The position numbers and the translations under genes were made by a program. Positions 27,057-36,517 of a stretch of DNA of 64,000 nucleotides are shown here, piece by piece. The stretch covers positions 1 through 64,000 of the forward strand of contig NZ_LHVE01000019.1 in the NCBI RefSeq assembly GCF_001269655.1. The letters run 5' to 3'. Numbering within the stretch: position 1 is the first letter of the stretch; every line of letters begins with the position of its first letter. The notes below the pieces were generated by a model, which saw nothing but the letters and a program-made list of their open reading frames with translations, was not told where the DNA came from and did no database searches. The stretch comes from Pseudomonas thivervalensis. Lineage in GTDB: Bacteria; Pseudomonadota; Gammaproteobacteria; Pseudomonadales; Pseudomonadaceae.

Positions 27057-27087
27057 GTGAGCCGAATAGAGGATTTATTCGGCTCAC
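27057..27087. promoter_or_regulatory. Upstream 31-bp palindrome before fic
   Basis: Perfect 12-base arms GTGAGCCGAATA / TATTCGGCTCAC around a 7-base spacer. Shares its core GAGCCGAATA with the next palindrome, which begins after three bases. No T-run follows, so it reads as an operator, not a terminator. Confidence 0.7.
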
Positions 27088-27090
27088 GAA

Positions 27091-27121
27091 ATGAGCCGAA
27101 TAGCGCTATTATTCGGCTCAT
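27091..27121. promoter_or_regulatory. Second 31-bp palindrome before fic, overlapping a -10 candidate
   Basis: Perfect arms ATGAGCCGAATA / TATTCGGCTCAT around a 7-base spacer; same length and geometry as 27057-27087. TATTAT at 27107-27112 is a good -10 lying inside it, so a bound regulator would block the promoter. It ends 18 bases before the fic ATG. Confidence 0.7.
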
Positions 27122-27139
27122 TCATCTCTGGACAGGCTC

Positions 27140-28276
27140 ATGGCACCTCATTGGATGTGGCAACGGCCCGACTGGCCCGACTTCCACTGGCAAGCTGAAG
27201 CATTGGCACCACTGCTGCGAGAATGCGTGCAGGCCCAAGGTCAATTGCTCGGAATGACGGGCGCGGTCACGGCTTCGCTCAGCGCCCAGAACGAACTGGA
27301 TGCCTTGCTGCAAAATATCGTGACCTCCTCGGCCATCGAAGGAGAGCAATTGAATGTCGGCTCGGTGCGCTCGTCCTTGGCTCGCCGACTGGGCCTGGAG
27401 CCCGTCGACGATAATCCCGCCAGCCCACGCAGCGAGGGCTTGGCGAACCTGTTGCTGGACGCAACCCGGCATTTCAACCAGCCGCTGACTGTCGAGCGCT
27501 TGCTGGATTGGCACGAGTGGCTTTTTCCTGATCAAACCAGCGATCTGGCTCATCGGCAGACCCGCGTCGGCACGCTACGCGGCGATGAACCGATGCAAGT
27601 GGTCTCGGGCAGGCTGGACCGACCTACCGTTCACTTCGAGGCCCCCCCGCGCCAGGGTCTTGAAGAGCAGTTGCAGCGGTTTGTCGACTGGTTCGAGGCC
27701 AGCCGTCATCAGGTCGATCTCGACCCGTTGCTGCGAGCCGGCATCGCTCATTTCTGGTTTGTCACCCTGCACCCATTCGACGATGGCAATGGTCGCCTGA
27801 CCCGCACCCTGACCGACCTGGCATTGGCCCAGGGCGAGGCCCAGGCGATCCGCTTCTACGCCATGTCCGTAAGCATCCTGGATGACCGCGCCGGTTATTA
27901 CCGAATCCTTGAAAACAGCCAGAAGGCCACGCTTGATATCACCGCCTGGCTGACCTGGTTTCTGCAAACGCTGTTGCGCAGCCTGCACACAGCGATGACG
28001 CAGATTGAAAGCGTCCTGGGCAAGACGCGGTTCTGGCAGCTTCATCGTGCTTCGGCTCTCACAGTTGAACAGACCAAGGTGCTGAACCGGTTGCTTGATG
28101 GCGGTGAAAAGGGTTTCGAACAGGGGATCAGCGCCGCTCAATATCAAGCCGTGGCCAAGGTCTCCAAGGCGACAGCCACGCGACACTTGGCGGAGCTGCT
28201 TGAAAAAGGCTGCCTGGAGCGGATGCCCGGTGGCGGGCGCAGCACCCGGTACCGAATCAACTATCCAGCCGACTGA
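27140..28276 (+). CDS. Fic-family AMP transferase with C-terminal winged helix
   Basis: A 378-residue Fic protein. The catalytic loop H211-PFDDGNGRLTR (211-222) is complete, so transfer of AMP (or another nucleotide) to a hydroxyl side chain is expected. The inhibitory helix lies N-terminal: S63-SAI-E67-G68 matches [S/T]xxxE[G/N], making this a class II, self-inhibited Fic. The first 40 residues (HWMWQRPDWPDFHW) resemble DUF4172. The C-terminal 90 residues are a winged-helix type DNA-binding region (SAAQYQAVAKVSKATATRHL). The two palindromes just upstream fit autoregulation by that domain. A weak GGACAGG precedes the ATG. No partner antitoxin gene is adjacent. Single-gene unit. Confidence 0.9.
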   Translation: MAPHWMWQRPDWPDFHWQAEALAPLLRECVQAQGQLLGMTGAVTASLSAQNELDALLQNIVTSSAIEGEQLNVGSVRSSLARRLGLEPVDDNPASPRSEGLANLLLDATRHFNQPLTVERLLDWHEWLFPDQTSDLAHRQTRVGTLRGDEPMQVVSGRLDRPTVHFEAPPRQGLEEQLQRFVDWFEASRHQVDLDPLLRAGIAHFWFVTLHPFDDGNGRLTRTLTDLALAQGEAQAIRFYAMSVSILDDRAGYYRILENSQKATLDITAWLTWFLQTLLRSLHTAMTQIESVLGKTRFWQLHRASALTVEQTKVLNRLLDGGEKGFEQGISAAQYQAVAKVSKATATRHLAELLEKGCLERMPGGGRSTRYRINYPAD

Positions 28277-28303
28277 ACACCCGATAAGCCGACGGGACAT
28301 CTT

Positions 28304-28411
28304 GTGGCGAGGGAGCTTGCTCCCGTTGGACCGGTCCGACGCTTCGGGCGAAGCAGGCCCCAAGCATTTGCGACCGCTGCGCGCTCGAGCGGGAGCAAGC
28401 TCCCTCGCCAC
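28304..28411. repeat. Family-3 REP palindrome
   Basis: GTGGCGAGGGAGCTTGCTCC and its inverse (ending GCAAGCTCCCTCGCCAC) flank a spacer with GACCGGTCCGACGCTTCGGG. Lies between fic and xseB. Confidence 0.85.
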
Positions 28412-28451
28412 AAAAGCAAAGGATTACGGCAGGCGTTTACCCCACCCTGAT

Positions 28452-28480
28452 TTGCCCGAACACCCCATGTCTGCTAGTGT
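28452..28480 (+). promoter_or_regulatory. Candidate sigma-70 promoter for xseB-ispA
   Basis: TTGCCC (28452-28457), 17 bases, TAGTGT (28475-28480), about 35 bases before the xseB ATG. Moderate match only. Confidence 0.35.
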
Positions 28481-28514
28481 CGCGCCGGTTTAACAGTCAA
28501 CCGGAATAGCCGCC

Positions 28515-28757
28515 ATGGCCCGCAAAAAAGCTGCACTGGATTTCGAACAATCTCTGGCCGACCTGCAAACGCTGGTCGAACGGCTGGAGAACGGCGAATT
28601 GTCGCTGGAAGACTCGCTGACCGCCTTCGAGCAGGGTATCGGCTTGACTCGCGACTGCCAGGCGGCGCTGGCCCAGGCCGAGCAGAAGGTGCAATTGCTG
28701 CTCGAGCGCGACGGTGAGCTGACCGAAGAGCCTTTCGACGCGGAACAACCTGAATGA
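28515..28757 (+). CDS. xseB: Exodeoxyribonuclease VII small subunit
   Basis: An 80-residue XseB, normal length, with the family core [20 protein letters not shown] and [20 protein letters not shown]. It pairs with XseA (encoded elsewhere) to degrade single-stranded DNA into oligonucleotides in the cytosol. Its stop overlaps the ispA start (ATGA), the usual xseB-ispA-dxs order in Gammaproteobacteria. Confidence 0.97.
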   Translation: MARKKAALDFEQSLADLQTLVERLENGELSLEDSLTAFEQGIGLTRDCQAALAQAEQKVQLLLERDGELTEEPFDAEQPE

Positions 28758-29641
28758 TCGGCGCCTATCAGGCCAGCAGCCAGGCCCGGGTCAATGCTGC
28801 ACTGGATACCTTGTTCAGCGCCCCGAGCCCGGAACTGGCGCGCCTGTACGAAGCCATGCGCTACAGCGTGATGAACGGCGGCAAACGTGTACGGCCGCTG
28901 CTGGCCTACGCCGCGTGCGAAGCCTTGGGCGGCCAGGCCGAACAGGCCAACGGCGCGGCCTGCGCGGTGGAATTGATCCACGCGTATTCGCTGGTGCACG
29001 ACGATTTGCCGGCCATGGACGATGACGACTTGCGTCGCGGCCAGCCGACCACCCACAAGCAATTCGACGAAGCCTGCGCGATCCTGGCCGGCGACGGCTT
29101 GCAGAGCCTGGCCTTCAGCGCGCTGCTGGACCCGGCCTTGAGCGATTGCCCGGCGCAGGTTCGCCTGGACATGGTCAGCGCCCTGGCCTTGGCGGCAGGC
29201 CCTGCCGGAATGGTCGGCGGCCAGGCCATCGACTTGGGTTCGGTGGGTCTGAAGCTCGATCAGGACGCCCTGGAATACATGCACCGGCACAAGACCGGCG
29301 CCTTGATCGAGGCCAGCGTCAAACTTGGCGCCCTGGCCAGCGGTCGGGCCACGCTCGCCCAGTTGCAAGCCTTGCAGGTCTATGCCCGGGCCATCGGCCT
29401 GGCATTTCAAGTGCAGGACGATATTCTCGACGTCGAAAGCGATACCCAGACCTTGGGCAAGCGCCAAGGCGCCGACATCGCGCGGGACAAGCCGACCTAC
29501 CCGGCCCTGCTCGGCCTCGACGCGGCCAAGGCCTATGCCTTGGAATTGCGTGACCAGGCCCTGGCCGCGCTGCGACCCTTTGACGCGGCGGCCGAGCCGT
29601 TGCGCGACTTGGCGCGTTATATCGTCGAACGACGCAGCTGA
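28754..29641 (+). CDS. ispA: Farnesyl diphosphate synthase
   Basis: A 295-residue short-chain polyprenyl synthase. First Asp-rich motif [10 protein letters not shown] with the upstream LIHAYSLVH, second motif QVQDDILD, plus GGKRVRP near residue 38. It condenses IPP with DMAPP and GPP to give farnesyl diphosphate for quinones and undecaprenyl carriers. Translationally coupled to xseB by a four-base overlap; dxs follows after 113 bases. Confidence 0.97.
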   Translation: MIGAYQASSQARVNAALDTLFSAPSPELARLYEAMRYSVMNGGKRVRPLLAYAACEALGGQAEQANGAACAVELIHAYSLVHDDLPAMDDDDLRRGQPTTHKQFDEACAILAGDGLQSLAFSALLDPALSDCPAQVRLDMVSALALAAGPAGMVGGQAIDLGSVGLKLDQDALEYMHRHKTGALIEASVKLGALASGRATLAQLQALQVYARAIGLAFQVQDDILDVESDTQTLGKRQGADIARDKPTYPALLGLDAAKAYALELRDQALAALRPFDAAAEPLRDLARYIVERRS

Positions 29642-29754
29642 TACAGGGTCAACCCTTAAGATTGCGTATCGGCCAAGTTCCGGCCTACGCGTGGGCAGCT
29701 TGCGATGCATAAGGTAAACTGCCGCCTCTTTCTATACCTATAACGATTCGCCTG

Positions 29755-31653
29755 ATGCCCACGACGTTTCAAGAGATTCCCCGCAAGCGCCCGACCACGC
29801 CCCTGCTGGACCGCGCCAACACGCCGGACGGCCTGCGTCGCCTGGGTGAAGCCGAGCTGGAAACCCTGGCCGATGAGTTGCGCCTGGAATTGCTCTACAC
29901 GGTCGGCCAGACCGGTGGGCACTTCGGCGCAGGCCTGGGCGTCATCGAGCTGACGATCGCGCTGCATTACGTGTTCGACACCCCGGACGACCGGCTGGTG
30001 TGGGACGTCGGGCACCAGGCCTACCCGCATAAAATCCTCACCGGTCGTCGTGATCGCATGGGCACGCTGCGCCAGAAGGACGGCATCGCCGCCTTCCCAC
30101 GCCGCTCCGAGAGCGAATACGACACCTTTGGCGTCGGCCACTCCAGTACGTCCATCAGCGCCGCCTTGGGCATGGCGATTGCCGCCCGCCTGCAAAACAG
30201 CGAGCGCAAGGCCATTGCCGTGATTGGCGACGGTGCACTGACCGCGGGCATGGCCTTCGAGGCGCTGAACCACGCGCCGGAAGTCGACGCCAACATGCTG
30301 GTGATCCTCAACGACAACGACATGTCGATCTCGCGCAATGTCGGTGGCTTGTCCAACTACCTGGCGAAGATCCTTTCCAGCCGCACCTACGCCAGCATGC
30401 GCGAAGGCAGCAAGAAGGTCCTCTCGCGCCTGCCCGGCGCCTGGGAAATCGCCCGCCGTACCGAAGAATATGCCAAGGGCATGCTGGTCCCCGGCACGCT
30501 GTTCGAAGAACTGGGCTGGAACTACATCGGCCCCATCGACGGCCATGACCTGCCCACGCTGATCGCCACCCTGCGCAACATGCGCGATCTCAAGGGCCCG
30601 CAGTTCCTGCACGTGGTCACCAAGAAAGGCAAAGGCTTCGCGCCGGCGGAAGTCGACCCGATCGGCTACCACGCCATCACCAAGCTCGAACCCCTGGACG
30701 CCCCGGCCGCCGCGCCGAAAAAGGCCGGCGGACCGAAGTATTCCGGTGTGTTCGGCCAATGGCTGTGCGACATGGCCGCCGCCGACCCGCGCCTGGTGGG
30801 CATCACCCCGGCGATGAAGGAAGGCTCGGACCTGGTGGCGTTCAGCGAACGTTACCCACAACGCTATTTCGACGTGGCGATTGCCGAGCAGCACGCCGTG
30901 ACCCTCGCCGCCGGCATGGCCTGCGAAGGCGCCAAGCCGGTGGTGGCGATCTATTCGACCTTTCTGCAACGTGGCTACGACCAGTTGATTCATGATGTTG
31001 CGGTGCAGAACCTCGACGTGCTGTTCGCCATCGACCGTGCCGGCCTGGTGGGCGAAGACGGCCCGACGCATGCTGGCAGCTTCGACCTGTCGTTCCTGCG
31101 CTGCATTCCCGGCATGCTGGTGATGACCCCGAGCGATGAAAACGAACTGCGCAAGATGCTCACCACCGGCCACCTGTTCAACGGCCCGGCGGCGGTGCGC
31201 TACCCGCGTGGCACTGGCCCGAACGCGACGATCGAGGCCGACCTCGAGCCCATCGAGATCGGCAAGGGCGTGATCCGACGCTGGGGCAAGCAGACCGCCT
31301 TGCTGGTGTTCGGCGTGCAACTGGCCGAAGCCCTGAAAGTCGCCGAAAAACTCGATGCCACCGTGGTGGACATGCGTTTCGTCAAACCCCTGGACGAAGC
31401 CTTGGTGCGCGAAATGGCCGACAGCCATGACCTGCTGGTAACCGTCGAGGAAAACGCCATCATGGGCGGCGCCGGCGCGGCGATCAGCGAATTCCTGGCG
31501 CGGGAAAACATCCTCAAGTCCGTGCTGCACCTGGGTCTGCCGGATACCTACGTCGAACATGCCAAGCCGGCGCAGATGCTGGCCGAATGCGGGCTGGACG
31601 AGGTGGGGATCGAAGCGGCGGTGCGGCTGCGGTTGCAACTGCTGGGCCTGTAG
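29755..31653 (+). CDS. dxs: 1-Deoxy-D-xylulose-5-phosphate synthase
   Basis: A 632-residue DXS, full length. The thiamine diphosphate site [17 protein letters not shown] and NDNDMSIS motif, the [15 protein letters not shown] segment, and the transketolase domain [12 protein letters not shown] are all present. It joins pyruvate and glyceraldehyde 3-phosphate in the first step of the MEP pathway, supplying ispA upstream. The 113-bp gap contains TATACCTATAACG, a possible -10 of its own, but no clear -35. Confidence 0.97.
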   Translation: MPTTFQEIPRKRPTTPLLDRANTPDGLRRLGEAELETLADELRLELLYTVGQTGGHFGAGLGVIELTIALHYVFDTPDDRLVWDVGHQAYPHKILTGRRDRMGTLRQKDGIAAFPRRSESEYDTFGVGHSSTSISAALGMAIAARLQNSERKAIAVIGDGALTAGMAFEALNHAPEVDANMLVILNDNDMSISRNVGGLSNYLAKILSSRTYASMREGSKKVLSRLPGAWEIARRTEEYAKGMLVPGTLFEELGWNYIGPIDGHDLPTLIATLRNMRDLKGPQFLHVVTKKGKGFAPAEVDPIGYHAITKLEPLDAPAAAPKKAGGPKYSGVFGQWLCDMAAADPRLVGITPAMKEGSDLVAFSERYPQRYFDVAIAEQHAVTLAAGMACEGAKPVVAIYSTFLQRGYDQLIHDVAVQNLDVLFAIDRAGLVGEDGPTHAGSFDLSFLRCIPGMLVMTPSDENELRKMLTTGHLFNGPAAVRYPRGTGPNATIEADLEPIEIGKGVIRRWGKQTALLVFGVQLAEALKVAEKLDATVVDMRFVKPLDEALVREMADSHDLLVTVEENAIMGGAGAAISEFLARENILKSVLHLGLPDTYVEHAKPAQMLAECGLDEVGIEAAVRLRLQLLGL

Positions 31654-31676
31654 TTCTCAGACCGCATAGAACCCTT

Positions 31677-31764
31677 GTGGGAGCGAGCCTGCTCGCGATA
31701 GCAATGCAACAGTCGACGATGATGTTGACTGACCCACCGCTATCGCGAGCAGGCTCGCTCCCAC
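31677..31764. repeat. Family-1 REP pair (REPIN-like)
   Basis: GTGGGAGCGAGCCTGCTCGC on the left, inverted copy on the right, spacer with GATGTTGACTGACCCACCGC. Occupies most of the dxs-btuB gap. Confidence 0.9.
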
Positions 31765-31802
31765 ATTGGTTTTTGTGTGGACCACAAAATCACGGAACAC
31801 CC

Positions 31803-33683
31803 ATGAAACTCCGCCTCACCCTAGCCCTCACCCTGTTACCCACCCCGCACCTGCTGGCCGACACCTTCGAACGCGACCAGGCCCTGAAGCTGCCCGATAT
31901 CGTCATCAGCGCCAATCGCCAGGTCGAGGCCCGCAACGACAGCAGTGCCGCCAATACCGTGTTCACCCGCGACGACATCGACCGCTTGCAACCGGCCAGT
32001 GTCACCGACCTGCTCAGCCGCGTGCCGGGCGTGCAAGTGGCGCCGCTGGGTGGGCGCGGCAGCCTGCCAGGGATTTACATCCGCGGCACCAAATCGGCCC
32101 AAAGCCTGGTGCTGGTGGACGGCCAGCGCATCGGCAACGCCACCTCCGGCGACAGCAACCTGCAGCGCCTGAACATCAACCAGATCGAGCGCGTGGAAGT
32201 GCTGCGCGGTTCGCGTTCGGTGATCTACGGTGCCGACGCGGTGGGCGGGGTGATCCAGATTTTCACCCGGCGCGGCAGCGAGCGAGGCCTGCAACCGCGC
32301 CTGCATGTGGGTGTCGGCAACCACCAGACCTGGGAGCGCAGCCTGGGCCTGTCCGGCGGCGACGACCAGACCCGTTTCAACCTCGGCGCCAGCCTCGACG
32401 ACAGTGCCGGGAGCAATCGAACCCACGAGTCCTACGCCAGCGACCGCGACGACGATGCCAACCGCAACCAGTCCTTCAGCCTGAGCCTGAGTCATGCCCC
32501 CAGCGATGACCTGGAAGTCGGCCTGAACCTGCTGGATAACCGTGGCAAGAGCGAATACGACAACCCGTTCGGCCGCTTCGACCCGACCACCTTCGAATCC
32601 CTGCCCCAGCAACCCTACAGCGAGTTCGCGGTGAGCAGCTTCAGCACCTACGTGGACGGACGAATCAACGACGCCTGGACATCACGCCTGGAACTGGGCC
32701 ACAGCGAGAACCGCGAAAAAACCTTCGACAAGCTCAGCGACGTCCGCGAAGTCTTCAACACCTACCGCGATTCCGTGACCTGGCAGAACGACGTGACCCT
32801 GGACGAACGCAACAGCCTGATCGTGGGTGGCGACTGGTATCAGGACCGGGTCAACAGCAGCACGCCGTTCGACGAAGACAGCCGCTGGAACCGTGCCGCG
32901 TTCATCCAGCACCGCTTCCAGGCCGAAACGTTCTCCACCGAACTGGGCCTGCGTCGCGACCAGAACCAGCAATTTGGCGGCCAGAACAGTTGGAGCGGCA
33001 CCCTCACCTTACCGATCAACCCGGACAACGACCTGTTGCTGACCTACAGCGAGAGCTTCCGCGCACCGACGTTCAACGATCTGTATTACCCGGACTACAG
33101 CAACCCGGACCTGACACCCGAGAAAGCCAAGGGCTACGAGCTGCAATGGCGCAGCCAACTGAGCGACAGCGCCCGCCTGGAGACCTCGCTGTACCGCACC
33201 GACCTGGAAGACGCGATCATCTTTGGCCGTGACTCTCGCCCACAGAACGTCGCCTCGGCGCGGATCAACGGCTTTGAAATGGCCTACCTGCAGGATGTGT
33301 TCGGCTGGCAGGGCAATCTGGGCCTGGCCATCATCGACCCACGGGACCGTGACAGCGGCCACACTCTGGCCCGCCGCGCCCGGCGAACTTTGAGCCTGGA
33401 CCTGGACCGGCAATTCGACCGCCTCGGCCTGGGCGCCACCTGGCAAGCGGTGAGCGGCAGCTACGACGACGAAGACAACCGCAATGCCCTGGGTGGCTAT
33501 GCCCTGCTCGGGTTGCGCGGCAGTTGGGCGTTGACCCCGGAGGTGAAGCTGGAGATGAAGGTGGATAACCTGCTGGACAAGGGGTACAGCCGGGCGCTGT
33601 ATAGCCATGAGGGTGGACAGTATGGGTATCGGGAGGAAGGTCGGAGCTGGTTGTTTGGGGTGACTTGGACTCCGGAATTCTGA
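31803..33683 (+). CDS. btuB: BtuB-like TonB-dependent cobalamin receptor
   Basis: A 626-residue outer-membrane TonB-dependent receptor of the BtuB type: signal peptide, TonB box LPDIVISANR at the mature N-terminus, plug domain (VTDLLSRVPGVQV, RGTKSAQSLVLVDGQRI, EVLRGSRSVIYGADAVGGVI), then a 22-strand barrel ending in a C-terminal aromatic (GVTWTPEF). It would import vitamin B12 using TonB energy; the BtuF-like binding protein is encoded in the opposite direction just downstream. ATG 31803 begins the signal peptide. I found no cobalamin riboswitch in the 149 bases upstream. Confidence 0.88.
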   Translation: MKLRLTLALTLLPTPHLLADTFERDQALKLPDIVISANRQVEARNDSSAANTVFTRDDIDRLQPASVTDLLSRVPGVQVAPLGGRGSLPGIYIRGTKSAQSLVLVDGQRIGNATSGDSNLQRLNINQIERVEVLRGSRSVIYGADAVGGVIQIFTRRGSERGLQPRLHVGVGNHQTWERSLGLSGGDDQTRFNLGASLDDSAGSNRTHESYASDRDDDANRNQSFSLSLSHAPSDDLEVGLNLLDNRGKSEYDNPFGRFDPTTFESLPQQPYSEFAVSSFSTYVDGRINDAWTSRLELGHSENREKTFDKLSDVREVFNTYRDSVTWQNDVTLDERNSLIVGGDWYQDRVNSSTPFDEDSRWNRAAFIQHRFQAETFSTELGLRRDQNQQFGGQNSWSGTLTLPINPDNDLLLTYSESFRAPTFNDLYYPDYSNPDLTPEKAKGYELQWRSQLSDSARLETSLYRTDLEDAIIFGRDSRPQNVASARINGFEMAYLQDVFGWQGNLGLAIIDPRDRDSGHTLARRARRTLSLDLDRQFDRLGLGATWQAVSGSYDDEDNRNALGGYALLGLRGSWALTPEVKLEMKVDNLLDKGYSRALYSHEGGQYGYREEGRSWLFGVTWTPEF

Positions 33684-33713
33684 TCCAAAATCTTTGGTGT
33701 TTGGGCTGGCCTC

Positions 33714-33804
33714 ATCGCGAGCAGGCTCGCTCCTACAGTTAACCTGTGGTGGATACAAAATCGGCGTTCACCACACACCCTGTGGGAGCGAGCTTGCTCG
33801 CGAT
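33714..33804. repeat. Family-1 REP pair
   Basis: TCGCGAGCAGGCTCGCTCCTACAG and a GTGGGAGCGAGCTTGCTCGC copy in opposite order, between two convergent genes (btuB and btuF). Confidence 0.85.
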
Positions 33805-33819
33805 TGCAGGCGCCGCGGT

Positions 33820-34605
33820 CTACCTGTCTGGCGCAATCAACTCACACAACCGCGCCGTCGCCTCGATCATCTGCCCACTGGGCCGCTCCAGCCCCTTGTC
33901 GTTGACCAACAACAACCGCCCCTGCGCCACCGGCCAGGTTTTCCAGGCATCGAGCTGTGCCTGTTCCGTAGCCAGGATGACCTGCGGATTGCGTTGCAGC
34001 ACCGCCTCCACACTCACTTGCGGCGCCGGCACATTCAGGTCGGCAAAGACATTGCGCGCCCCGCATACCGCCAGCGCATCACTGATAATCTGACCACCTC
34101 CCACGGTGTACAGCGGCCGGTCCCAGACCTGATAAAACACCGACAACAGCGGGTCCCGCCGGTAACGCTGGCGTAACGCCTCAAGACGCATGCGCAACTG
34201 CGCCGCTCGCTGCACGCCGCGCTCCGGGCGGCCGAGCTGGTTGGCGATGGTTTCGATTTGCGCGATGAGTTGGTCGAGGCTACGGGGCTCGGCGACATGG
34301 ATGGGGATGCCCAGCCCCTTGAGCTGCTCACGCTGGGCCGGGCCGACGCTGCCAGGCCAGAGCAGGAGCAGGTCGGGCTTGAGGCTGAGCAAACGCTCCA
34401 TGTCCAATTGCCCGTAACGGCCGACCGAGGGCACGTCCTTGAGCGCCGGCGGACGATCACCGCCATCCAGGACGCCCACCAACAGGTCGGCGGATCCCAG
34501 TTCAACGACGATTTCCGACAGCGACGGCGCGAGACTGACGACCCGCGTAGCCGCCATCGTCGAGGCGCTGGCGGCCAGCAACAAGACCGCCAGCCAGCGG
34601 TTCAT
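33820..34605 (-). CDS. btuF: BtuF-like periplasmic cobalamin-binding protein
   Basis: A 261-residue type III periplasmic binding protein with a signal peptide (LAVLLLAASASTMAA) and the typical RVVSLAPSLSEIVVELG start and SVGRYGQLDMERLLSLKPDL segment. It would carry cobalamin from BtuB to a BtuCD permease, which is not encoded here. Its ATG overlaps the stop of the next upstream gene by one base. Adjacency to btuB supports the cobalamin assignment over haem or iron-siderophore. Confidence 0.82.
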   Translation of the reverse strand: MNRWLAVLLLAASASTMAATRVVSLAPSLSEIVVELGSADLLVGVLDGGDRPPALKDVPSVGRYGQLDMERLLSLKPDLLLLWPGSVGPAQREQLKGLGIPIHVAEPRSLDQLIAQIETIANQLGRPERGVQRAAQLRMRLEALRQRYRRDPLLSVFYQVWDRPLYTVGGGQIISDALAVCGARNVFADLNVPAPQVSVEAVLQRNPQVILATEQAQLDAWKTWPVAQGRLLLVNDKGLERPSGQMIEATARLCELIAPDR

Positions 34606-35024
34606 CAGCCGAGTTGACGCGGGATGCGGTACAGGTAGAACAACACGGCGGTCGACAAGGCCAGCAGCATCAACGGCACCGCTTCCAGGCCCACGAACAC
34701 GGCAAGGGCGCCTACCCAGGCCGGTAGCCCGGCCACCAGGAAAGCGGCGCGGCGACGGGCCGCCAGGTCAATCCAGGCCTGGGGCTCTTCGGGCGTGTCG
34801 AGGGCTTTCTGGGTGGCGATCAGGGCTTGTTTATACGGCCCGAAGAATCGCAGGCTGACAAACATCGACGCCACGCCAGCAATGAACAGCGGCATCGCCA
34901 GCACTGGAAGAATCGCTTCGCCCTGGCCGAACACCGCGTTGATCACGAACAGTGGCAGCAAGGCCAGGGCCAGGTATTGCCACCAACTGACCGACAGACG
35001 CCGCCGAACCTGACCGCGCGTCAC
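34605..35024 (-). CDS. Small membrane protein, unknown
   Basis: A 139-residue protein with four hydrophobic segments (about 13-31, 38-58, 92-109, 113-131) joined by a polar loop ([21 protein letters not shown]). No family recognised. GTG 35024 overlaps the ribA stop by four bases (GTGA), and the stop overlaps the btuF-like start, so the ribA-unknown-btuF genes are probably cotranscribed. The protein could assist transport but nothing shows it. Confidence 0.75.
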   Translation of the reverse strand: MTRGQVRRRLSVSWWQYLALALLPLFVINAVFGQGEAILPVLAMPLFIAGVASMFVSLRFFGPYKQALIATQKALDTPEEPQAWIDLAARRRAAFLVAGLPAWVGALAVFVGLEAVPLMLLALSTAVLFYLYRIPRQLG

Positions 35025-35638
35025 GCCCGGTCAACCTCACCTTGGTGCTCGTTGCCCATCATGTGGTCGAGCTTGCTGGCCTTGGTCGCCAGGTAGAGTT
35101 TGTTGTGGGGGTTGTGGCCGGTGTGCAGAGGCACGCGCTCAGCCACCACGATGCCCATGTCGGTCAATGCCTTGACCTTGCGCGGGTTGTTGGTCATCAA
35201 GCGCAACGACTTCACGCCCAGGTGCTCCAGCATCGGCAGGCAGATGCTGTAGTCACGCAGGTCGGCGGCAAAGCCCAGGCGTTCGTTGGCTTCCACGGTA
35301 TCGGCGCCGCCATCTTGCAGCTCATAGGCGCGGATCTTGTTCAACAGGCCAATGCCACGGCCTTCCTGGCGCAGGTACAGCAACACGCCACGACCTTCCC
35401 GGGCGATGGCCTGCAGCGCGGCCTCGAGTTGCGAGCCACAATCGCAGCGCTGGCTGAACAAGGCGTCGCCGGTCAGGCATTCGGAATGCAGGCGGCCCAG
35501 CACCGGAGAACCGTCAGCGAAATCACCCAGGCTCAGCACGACGTGCTCGCGGCCGGTGGCTTCATCGAGAAAACCATGCATGGTGAATTGCGCAAAGGGC
35601 GTTGGCAGCTTGGAAGCGGCAACAAAAACGACAGGCAC
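35021..35638 (-). CDS. ribA: GTP cyclohydrolase II
   Basis: A 205-residue GTP cyclohydrolase II that opens GTP to 2,5-diamino-6-ribosylamino-pyrimidinone phosphate, first step of riboflavin synthesis. The zinc site is intact: [10 protein letters not shown] then [21 protein letters not shown] and the C-terminal RLMTNNP complete the active site. Start is GTG 35638 with AGGAG upstream (plus-strand CTCCT at 35645-35649). This stand-alone enzyme complements the degenerate cyclohydrolase half of the fused protein at 39300-40391. Confidence 0.95.
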   Translation of the reverse strand: MPVVFVAASKLPTPFAQFTMHGFLDEATGREHVVLSLGDFADGSPVLGRLHSECLTGDALFSQRCDCGSQLEAALQAIAREGRGVLLYLRQEGRGIGLLNKIRAYELQDGGADTVEANERLGFAADLRDYSICLPMLEHLGVKSLRLMTNNPRKVKALTDMGIVVAERVPLHTGHNPHNKLYLATKASKLDHMMGNEHQGEVDRA

Positions 35639-35747
35639 CGGTGTGCTCCTGATCTAGTACTGGAGATTCGCAGAGGCGGGCATTGTAACAGCAGGATCCG
35701 GCAGACGCTTAGGCTGAATTATCCACCATCATTATCGAAAAGTTCGA

Positions 35748-36506
35748 TCAAGGCTTCGGTGGCTTGCCGTGCTCGTCGAAGGGATAGGGTTGCTTCCAAC
35801 GTTCGAAAATCGGCTTGAGCTGGCCGGTTTTCACCAGCACTTCCATCCGCTTGTCGAACAGTCCCATCAATGCCTTTCCGTTGGCGTTGTTGGCAAAGCC
35901 CAGGTAGAGCGGCAAGTTGATCAGCGGAGAGAGTTTGAACTGCTTCGGATTATCGGCCTTGGCCAGCACTTCTTCGATTTCCATCGACGCATCGATGTAG
36001 AAATCCGCTCGCTCATGAATCAGCATCGGCAAGATACCCACCGCCCGGTGGATCTCATTGAAACGCCGGATGTTGGGCAGGTAGTTGTTGTATTCGTACC
36101 CGCGCATCCATACCAGCCGGTAGTTGCCAATCGTCGCCAGGGTGGGCGTCGGCTTGGAGGCCAACCCCAGGGCATAGATATGATCGACGTCGTAGTGCCA
36201 CTCCGGGTAAAGCACGCCTTCGGACTCATCCCGATAGGCGCCGACCTGCACGTCGACCTCGCCGCGCTGCACCAACCCGATCGAGCGGGTGTAGGGCACG
36301 CTGCGGATTTCCAGCCTGATGCCTTCAGGCTCGAACACCGCGCGCAAAATGTCCCAGCCCATGCCCTGGCCATCGGCCTGGGTGTAGTCGGCCCACTCCT
36401 CGCTGGCCGCGCGGACCCTGTCGGGCAGTGGCGCCGGCTCGGCCGCCCCCGCCCCCACACAGGCTCCCAAACACAGCAACAGCAGTAGTGCGCGGCTTAC
36501 GCCCAT
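35748..36506 (-). CDS. Periplasmic family-3 solute-binding protein
   Basis: A 252-residue exported protein of the bacterial extracellular solute-binding family 3: signal peptide ALLLLLCLGACVGAGA, then EWADYTQADGQGMGWDILRA, RGEVDVQVGAYRDESE and a C-terminal TGQLKPIFERW. The binding-pocket Arg/Asp of amino-acid binders are not obvious, so the ligand is unknown; many such proteins serve as sensors. ATG 36506 has AAGGAG. Eleven bases after pgpA, so likely the last gene of the nrdR-rib-pgpA transcript. Confidence 0.8.
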   Translation of the reverse strand: MGVSRALLLLLCLGACVGAGAAEPAPLPDRVRAASEEWADYTQADGQGMGWDILRAVFEPEGIRLEIRSVPYTRSIGLVQRGEVDVQVGAYRDESEGVLYPEWHYDVDHIYALGLASKPTPTLATIGNYRLVWMRGYEYNNYLPNIRRFNEIHRAVGILPMLIHERADFYIDASMEIEEVLAKADNPKQFKLSPLINLPLYLGFANNANGKALMGLFDKRMEVLVKTGQLKPIFERWKQPYPFDEHGKPPKP

Positions 36507-36517
36507 GCCTGGCTCCT

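Noticed and set aside
28304-28411. CRISPR array among the palindromic repeats
   Set aside because: Repeats are dispersed, not regularly spaced, and there are no cas genes.
29656-31638. 660-codon open frame on the minus strand opposite dxs
   Set aside because: Shadow of dxs; no recognisable domain.
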